Shown: positions 57,409 to 64,000 of the stretch, piece after piece | Layout of the letters: each line of letters begins with the position of its first letter | Numbering within the stretch: position 1 is the first letter of the stretch | DNA from: Hofstenia miamia | Taxonomy: Eukaryota > Xenacoelomorpha > Acoela > Hofsteniidae | DNA length: 64,000 nt | Assembly: GCA_900660155.1 (NCBI GenBank) | Contig: CABFPE010000245.1 | Location: 293,376-357,375 of the forward strand | Direction: 5' to 3' | Program-made: the position numbers and the translations under genes | Notes under the pieces: generated by a model | Told to the model about the DNA's origin: nothing | The model's database searches: none | The model's input: the letters and a program-made list of their open reading frames with translations, nothing else

Positions 57409-60400
57409 TGGAAGGATTAGTTTTCTTAGTCGGGGTATTTTCCGAAGCAACATTCTTCGCAGGCGTCGAAGCTGTTGACAACATGTTATACCTGCGCACT
57501 AAGTCCTTGGTTGATACAAACGCAGCATCTTTAGAGTCCTTTTTAACGAGTTTTGTGACTGATTCTCCAAGTGAGCTTAACTTCATTTGACTAGAAAGCT
57601 TGACATTCTCTACAAAGCGCTCTTTTAAGGCATTTGCTGATGGAGTACTACTGCTATTATCAGATGATGACATTTCAGTTTTCACTAATTTTTTGGATTG
57701 AGCCTCCAATTGTTCAGCAGAAATTTGCAACACGCCATTGGTTGCCACAGGATGTTCTATATTATTTTCAACACTATCATTAGATTTAACGTTCACCACA
57801 GATTTTTTAACTTTCGTCTCTTGATGAACAACATTACTTCCATTATCATTACTCTCCATTTTTGCAAAATTTGAAGAATTTGCTTCAATTTCATTAGGAC
57901 CGTGACTTTCAGATGAATTAGAGTATTTGAGTTCAGAGCCGTCCTTAGCAAGATCTGAAGAAGCAATGTCAGAGGGTGAATTCTCAAATTCACCACTTAG
58001 TTTTTCACTTTCTCCATGCATAGATTTAGATTCTCCATTACCTTCATAATGTTTAGTAGAATCGTCTACTCCATTAATTGGCGCAACCGCAGACCTCGCT
58101 TCTTTTCCTTCCTTTGATTCCTCTTGAGAATCAATAGAATTTACACCATCCTTGGCTTCTGAATTTGAATGGCCTTCTTGAGAATCATTAGAATTTAAGG
58201 CGTCATTGCTTTCTGATTTTGAATGAATATCTTCATGGGAATCTTTAGAATTTAAGGCGTCATTGCTTTCTGATTTTGAATGAGCTTCTTCTTGAGAATC
58301 ATTAGAATCTAAGGCATCATTGCTTTCCGATTTTGAATGGGCATCTTCACGAGAATCATTAGAATTTAAGGCATCCTTGATTTCTGATTTTGAATGCCCT
58401 TCGTCTTGCAAATCACTAGAATTTACGCTATTTTTAGTTTCTGATTTTGAATGGGCTTCCTCTTGAGAATCATTAGAATTTAACGCATCAGGGATTTCTG
58501 ATTTTGATGGCACTTCCTCTTGTGAATTACTAGAATTTACGCCATCCTTGGTTTCTGATTTTGAATGAGCTTCTTCTTGAGAATCATTAGAATTTAAGGC
58601 ATCCTTGATTTCTGATTTTGAATTCACTTCCTTTTGAGAATTACTACAGTTTACGCCATCCTTGGTTTCTGATTTTGAATTAGCTTCTTCTTGAGAATCA
58701 TTAGAATTTAAAGCATCATAGCTTTCTGATTTTGAATGAGCATCTTTATGGGAATCCTTAGAATTTGAGGCATCCTTGACTTCTAAATTTAAATGCTCTT
58801 CCTCTTGAAAATCATTCGAATTTACAGCATCCTTAATTGAAGTGTTTGGATCATCGCCTGCAACTTGCTCTACATCACCAACTGACTGACTCTCGATATT
58901 GCCTAATGTAGAATTTCTAGTTTCAATTTCCGACTGTTCTTTACTACTCTCAGCTTCATTTTTTACATTATCCATTGATTTTGGAGCTACAGAGGATCTG
59001 ACATCTTGAAAACTTTCACTTTGAATATTCTCAGTAGCAGATATATCATCTTCATTGTGAATATGATCAGTGTCTTCATGAGCTGCAGAATTAACTTTTT
59101 CAGGCGGTCTAGATGAAGAGTCATCTGATATAGCTTCTTTTTTTTGTACAACGACTGTGGCTATATCTCCCATAGACTTCTTTACTAATTTACCAGCTTT
59201 TGAATTAACCTTAATTAAACGTCTCCCGCCAACACCCGAGGAAACAGATTTCTGAACATTTTCAACAGAAGTTTGATCGCTTTTTGAAGCATTCACGTTT
59301 TCATCACAATGTAATGCATCTTCCTTAGAGCGTATTTCCGATGAATGAACATCTCTAGATTTTGAATTAATCTCATCACTACCAGCACTTTCATTGTTTT
59401 GACTGTGTGATTTTTCAATAACTTCAGAGGTACTACCCTCTTGTGAATTTTCATTCTGAATTGAAGATTTGTTATTAATGTTATTTTCCAAAGATTCGGA
59501 ATTGTCATGATCCTTGACTACTGAATTAGAACTATCGTCAACATTTATTGCTGATTGGGCAGCATTATCTGAAGAGTTGGTAATATTTTCGGATGGCTCA
59601 GAAATTTTAGAGGCACTATCTTCTGTTGAATTTTTATTCGAATCTTCAGGATGCTTGAATACTGAATCATCGTTTGAAGAAACACTTTTACCATTCATTT
59701 GATCATCTAAGAGCTCTGAATTCTCATTGTTATTCTCTTTATTAGACATTGAACTATTTACCAAGGCGTGATGTTCTGATTTGCTCTCGTCTGGTAAATT
59801 AGCATCACTATTCTCAGAATTACCATTTTTAATATCCGAAGCATCCTTGTTATTGTCTAAATCCTTGTTCGCTTCAGCAGACTTAGAGTCACTTTGATTG
59901 CTAGATTCACTAGATGTAGAGCTACGAGCACCACTGTGAGTCGAAGAATGTGAGTCACTAGAAGATGAACTACTACGACTTGAAGATTTATCTTTAACAC
60001 TAACATTTTCATTTGAATTAGAATTTTTACCATGATGAGTAGTTTCATTTTTTTCTTCATTTTCAGAATCATCTACCGTATTAGTCGGGGCAGATTCATT
60101 GGTTTGCGCAAGCCTATCTGAATTCGAAATTGCATCTTGCGATTTAGAATCATTCTTACTGTTTGCTGTAGCCAGTACACCATTTGTAGAGTCATTCACT
60201 CTATTCAAATTCGGAATTGAATTACTTTCATTTTCGCAAGTAGTAGCAGGTTGCTTAGTAATGACTGGTTCATTATCAAGATGAACGTCCTTTGACTTAT
60301 GGTCTACAGATTCAATATGATTTTCAGTTTCAGATAGATCTTTATTAGAAGAAGTATCAGAAGAACTTACCTTATTTACAGATCCAACATCTTCTTGAGC

Positions 60401-60580
60401 CTCGATTAAATCTACAGGATGTTCAAGTAACTTTTTGCTAGACAAAGGCGATGCGGATGCCGAGTTGGCATCGCCTACAGCATTACCATCCACAATATCC
60501 TTTTTAAATGAAGAAGCTTCTTGTTCAGAATCCACTGAATCGTCATCGTTTTCACAGAGCTTGCTGCACCGACCACCCAT
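57409..60580 (-). CDS. Multi-IQ acylated acidic protein, exon 1 (neurogranin/GAP-43/igloo-like)
   Basis: This one exon encodes about 1057 residues. It starts MGGRCSKLCEND: Gly2 and Ser6 fit N-myristoylation, and Cys5 and Cys9 could be palmitoylated, which would anchor the protein to membranes. The rest is disordered and rich in Ser, Asn, Asp and Glu. A Ser-rich tract lies near residues 200-230, a more basic patch (GVGGRRLIKVNSKAGKLVKK) near residues 450-470, and a 19-residue tandem repeat follows further on. Near the C-terminal end comes another basic patch (KLVKKDSKDAAFVSTKDLV). Read-through would end ten codons on at a stop (57397-57395). The donor CCA/GTGTAA at 57408 instead gives phase 1, which fits exon 2. 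With the downstream IQ exons the product would be about 1240 residues or more, acylated and binding calmodulin like GAP-43 and Drosophila igloo, but far larger. The ORF is certain; its union with the IQ exons is inferred from splice phase. Confidence 0.85.
58097..58834 (-). repeat. Coding minisatellite: 13 tandem units of 19 residues
   Basis: Within exon 1, thirteen units of 57 bp (one unit 54 bp) fill 738 bp exactly. The consensus is near KDALNSNDSQEEAHSKSES, with KDGVNSSNSQEEVxSKSET as an alternating variant in the middle. Neighbouring units form two subtypes (DALNSNDSQ and DGVNSSNSQ) that partly alternate, so part of the array probably grew by copying a 38-residue dimer. Each unit adds acidic and serine residues suited to casein-kinase-2-type phosphorylation, which is inference only. 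Confidence 0.92.
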
Positions 60581-60699
60581 GATACATTAATTATAGCAAC
60601 TATTATTAGCATCAAATAAAAATCGAGTCTCGTCGCGGTCGCTAGTAGCATAGCGTTTATTAAGCGTTATAATTGACTGAAAATGCAACCAATCGCAAC

Positions 60700-60705
60700 T
60701 TTATA
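60700..60705 (-). promoter_or_regulatory. Possible TATA box of the multi-IQ gene
   Basis: The minus strand has TTATAAAG about 120 bases upstream of the ATG at 60580. This would place the transcript start near 60670 and give a 5' leader of roughly 90 bases. In an AT-rich genome such a motif can be chance. The ATG context (ATCATGGG) is acceptable, with G at +4. Confidence 0.25.
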
Positions 60706-63339
60706 AGAGTATACTTCTAAATTACCATCAAAAACACAAAAACCGCATTAAACGCACTATGAAATAATTAGCGTCAAGTGAAAGCGGAATTAAACAAACA
60801 CAACGGGTAATGAACTTAAAGGAACTTTGAGAAAAAATAATTTCTACTTTTTAAGCCTACTAACAACCAACTGTCAATATTATTTAACAAAAATAATTCA
60901 CAATTTAAGAAAATAAAAGCAATATAGCAACAAAGGATAAAAAAGAAAAGCGTATTCGGTAAAATATATCGTTGAAGAAAAAAGGAAAATTCTTGTTACA
61001 AAGTGGAGAGAACAGTATAAAATCTAGAAGGCCACAGCATTTCCCAAGTACGATGTGATATCAAAAAATTCCTATTACATTATATATTAGCATAGAGGCC
61101 GTGTCGGAGGGTCATGATAAGCTTAATTTAGAACTAAACCACAAATACGAAATGCATCATCACTATGATTGAAACATAGATCATTAATAAATAGCATACG
61201 GCTTGTGGGCTTTTGGAACTAAATGCAAAAATTATTATTATAGTAATAATAACACATTTTAGGTATTAACTAAACTAGTGTGTAGGATAAATATTCGTGT
61301 TTAGCATGTCTCCAAATAATATCCCCGGTAAACTTAACGATATGCCAAGCCACTATGAAGCTTCTGGTAAGAAAAGCATGTACCGTAAAATGGGTTGATT
61401 TTGGCGTTTTCGGAAAATTGGTAAAAACATGTGTTTTAACTAAAAAAACGAACAACTCAAGAGCTTCAATACAGTAATCATGTATTTTCGCACAAGGTTG
61501 ATTTTGGCGTTTTCGGAAAATTGGTAAAAACATGTGTTTTAACTAAAAAAACGAACAACTCAAGAGCTTCAATACAGTAATCATGTATTTTCGCACATGC
61601 TGAATAACATGGACAAACTACTTTTTACCATAGTACATGTATTTGTTAAAATACATTTTCAAACGATTTAAAAGTACTTCTTGTATGTACAAGATTTAGT
61701 ACCGTTCAAAATTTAACTTCACCCATCATGTGGTCCAACTACCAAACCATAATGACCATAATTGAGACCAATCTAATACAAATGATGTGCTCAAAATCAC
61801 CTCTTCAATTTAGACAAAATTGGGGTGAATGGCCACTAACAAACACGATTAAATTAGTAGTCAGCGGCTGGATCGTCAAAAACTACCCTTGTCGTGGGAC
61901 AAATATACGATACCAAAAGTGAAAATATGTTTGAGGGAAGATCGCAATACGCTTACTTAATAACGACATCCAGGCCTAACATGTAATTATATCTATTACA
62001 AGTTATCTTCCTGAAGATTTCTCAATTCTCAAACAGCTTCTACTGATCAGATCCAGCAGATTGTGAAACTGTTACGATAGACAACGTCTGCTAGAAGCTG
62101 ACATACTTCCTTATGAAGGATACAAACTTGAAGAGAATTTAGACCTTAGTTGACTGAATTTCAGTTTCATTTAATAGTTGAAAAACAGCATTTTTGATTT
62201 TATGAAGTTTCTGATAAATATTATTCCAAGATATTCATTTTCAATATATGTTTTGCTTTAAAACTACCTACTTTTTGATAATACAATTGCAACGAATGAG
62301 GACATTAAAAAAATTTAGACCTATATTTTGAGGAAAGTAAAACCAAATGTTAGACTCTCCAGCCATTGCCAAATATTGTTAATTTTAGAGGCAAGGTAAA
62401 TTCAACAAAAAAAGCATTGATAGAAGGTATGGACCCAAAATATAAAGACAAACTAATAAATATGATAACTGACAAACGTCACGCCGTAGGAGCGTGACTT
62501 TCGCAATCACGTTCTTTTAAAAAGTTTGAATTAAGATAGTGTATGAAGAGCAAGCTTGTGCAATTGATTTGCAAAAATCGCTTGAATGATTTGAATGTTC
62601 ATAAAATCATACATAACAAAAGTTGAAAAACCGGCCAAAGTCACCCCACTTTACAGTCCTCAAAATGTGCATCAAAAACACAATAATATATACATGTAAA
62701 ATGATAAGGTTCTTAATGTCTTAAACTACTCTTATCTTTCAGAATGCTCTAAAATATATGTAGGAAAAACTTAAAAAACGTGGCCTTAATATGGAATACG
62801 CTACGTTCTAGCGCATGGATGTCGGACGAATGGATAATTTCAGGTTTTTACATGCAAAATAATTGTATGGAGTGTCAGGCAGTCCAAATACCACATTCAT
62901 TTGCGAGCAATTAAAAATCATTTTTCCACACCCTCTTAGACAAAATATGCAATTCTACCATCAGCAAAATTGATTGATGTTAGGAAACACAAGTTTCACA
63001 TTATCAATCTTGTAAATCTTGAATTCGAATAACTTCGCATTATGAAAATTGTTTACAGAAATGTTTAAAAATATTTATGAATAACTAAGGCTACGGTTAT
63101 AACATGTGATTGGTAGCAAAAGCAGCTACAAACTGACGTCACATCGCTAATTACACTGAAAAACAAAATTTGGTGATCTGTAGTTGACAAGAACGGTATA
63201 GGTGGTGCGAAGACCACTTTTTACGCTAATTCCATTTGAAATCCGATTGCCTATAACACCTTTAGAAAAAAATTATGATAAAATTTCATTTTTTTCAGAA
63301 AACTAACATGGGAATATTTATTACAAAACTTGATAGTAT
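60706..63339. other. Upstream flank of the multi-IQ gene
   Basis: AT-rich DNA. Two things stand out: the 103-bp tandem duplication at 61393-61598, and a GTCACGC/GCGTGAC hairpin with a 7-base loop at 62478-62498. No coding exon is recognised. Confidence 0.5.
61393..61598. repeat. 103-bp tandem duplication upstream of the multi-IQ gene
   Basis: Positions 61393-61495 are repeated at 61496-61598 with virtually no change (unit begins GGTTGATTTTGGCGTTTTCG and ends TATTTTCGCACA). It lies about 0.8-1.0 kb upstream of the start codon. No N is present at the junction. Confidence 0.9.
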
Positions 63340-63775
63340 ATGCCGTTTAAAAATGCTTGGATTGACTTTGACGTTTTTGCATTATGTCTGACAAGTCACG
63401 CTGCATTATCCAACAGAAGTCTGCCAACATTGCGGTACTCCATCTATCCTGGTGGAACCTTTCACTGTGCTCGCCCGAAACATCGACAAATTAGGAGGGA
63501 AAAATGATAGATGTGCGTGCAAATAAAGTATGCTTGACGACATATTACACTCAGGATCCTTTTATGCTGACAATAGATCGTCAACTAGCTCTTGAACATG
63601 GTCAGAACGATGCCTTTCCAAAAATCCGTGACATATATTTTTGACCAGCCATTAAACTCTTCATCTATCATCAAAATAAGAAACACTATCGTAAATCAGT
63701 TCCTTTATTTGAGGTCCAACGAATATTCCCTCTTTAATTTCCGCAAAACCTAATTTTGGGAATTTCATGCAAATA
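63340..63775 (-). pseudogene. Decayed copy of a repeat-family protein gene
   Basis: Frameshifted minus-strand pieces give, in order, FAEIKEGIFVGPQIKELIYD, RHRSDHVQELVDDLLSA, CNMSSSILYLHAHLSFFP and VSGEHSERFHQDRWSTAMLA followed by DFCWIM. I associate the order EG.FVGPQI, then CNMS..I.FLHSHL.FFP, then GE..ERFHQD, then MLADYCW with a repeated, probably transposon-linked protein family common in arthropod and other invertebrate genomes. Its function is unknown to me. At least two stops and one frameshift make this a pseudogene. Confidence 0.6.
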
Positions 63776-64000
63776 TAATTATCTCGAGTGGTGACAGATC
63801 ACGCGTGACTACTCACAGTCTAATCGTAGCCTAACATTGTTATTTTACTCTAGAAATAAATTCAGCTAAGTACAGTTCTAAAGTTTGAAAAGTTTTTCCA
63901 ATAAACAAAAAACAGGTTTATTTTATTTTGTACTAAATATTCTTAAAAAACAGAAACATGCAGATAGAAGAATATATTAAATATAATCGAATATAACTAT

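Noticed and set aside
57793-60284. Additional frames antisense or shifted to the long multi-IQ exon
   Set aside because: They are shadows of the 1061-codon frame created by its biased codon composition.

Overview
The window is AT-rich animal DNA, most likely from an invertebrate. The signs are spliced genes with GT..AG introns of several to nearly twenty kilobases, short acceptors of the TTTAG type, many (TA)n microsatellites, and a dense mix of broken retroelements and small DNA transposons. I cannot name the species. There are scaffold gaps at 12514-12565, 25305-25450 and 51471-52470, plus single N bases that look like contig joins.

Two host genes can be assembled from the sequence. (1) A minus-strand gene starts at 60580 with a very long first exon (57409-60580). 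It encodes an acidic, Ser/Asn-rich protein with an N-terminal acylation signal and a 19-residue tandem repeat. Small phase-matched exons follow at 54021-54079, 44781-44870, 25867-25971, 16064-16201, 4340-4507 and perhaps 2717-2749. Three of them each carry a neurogranin/GAP-43/igloo-type calmodulin-binding IQ motif. The gene spans at least 56 kb and may run off the left edge. (2) A plus-strand LIX1/lowfat homologue has four coding exons at 31558-31812, 37486-37631, 42038-42323 and 43009-43197, 291 codons before the stop. It lies wholly inside the 18.8-kb intron between the third and fourth exons of gene 1, on the opposite strand.

Most other recognisable content is mobile. There is a MITE (735-968). 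Penelope-like element (PLE) relics with GIY-YIG domains and hammerhead ribozymes lie at 5340-5890, 5938-6345, 12566-12869, 13085-13624 and 26840-27330. LINE reverse-transcriptase relics lie at 6440-7780, 18574-20035 and 46190-49260. A decayed gypsy-like LTR element occupies 8140-11564. A deleted DNA transposon sits at 13625-15557. A TIR element (17580-18572) is interrupted by an hAT-like MITE (17592-18026). Further hAT-like MITEs are at 24929-25495 and 53186-53629, a deleted Tc1/mariner element is in LIX1 intron 2 (39857-40551), hAT and mariner transposase fragments abut the large gap (50780-51470), and a decayed repeat-family pseudogene is near the right end (63340-63775).

The most notable observations are the opposite-strand nested LIX1 gene, the multi-IQ acylated protein with tandemly duplicated IQ exons, an apparently intact type-I hammerhead ribozyme, two PLE tails converging on one (TA)n tract, and a 157-bp tandem duplication that copies the LIX1 exon-1 splice donor. 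The working relation between the two genes is unknown. Nesting may expose them to transcriptional interference, but nothing in the sequence shows this directly.
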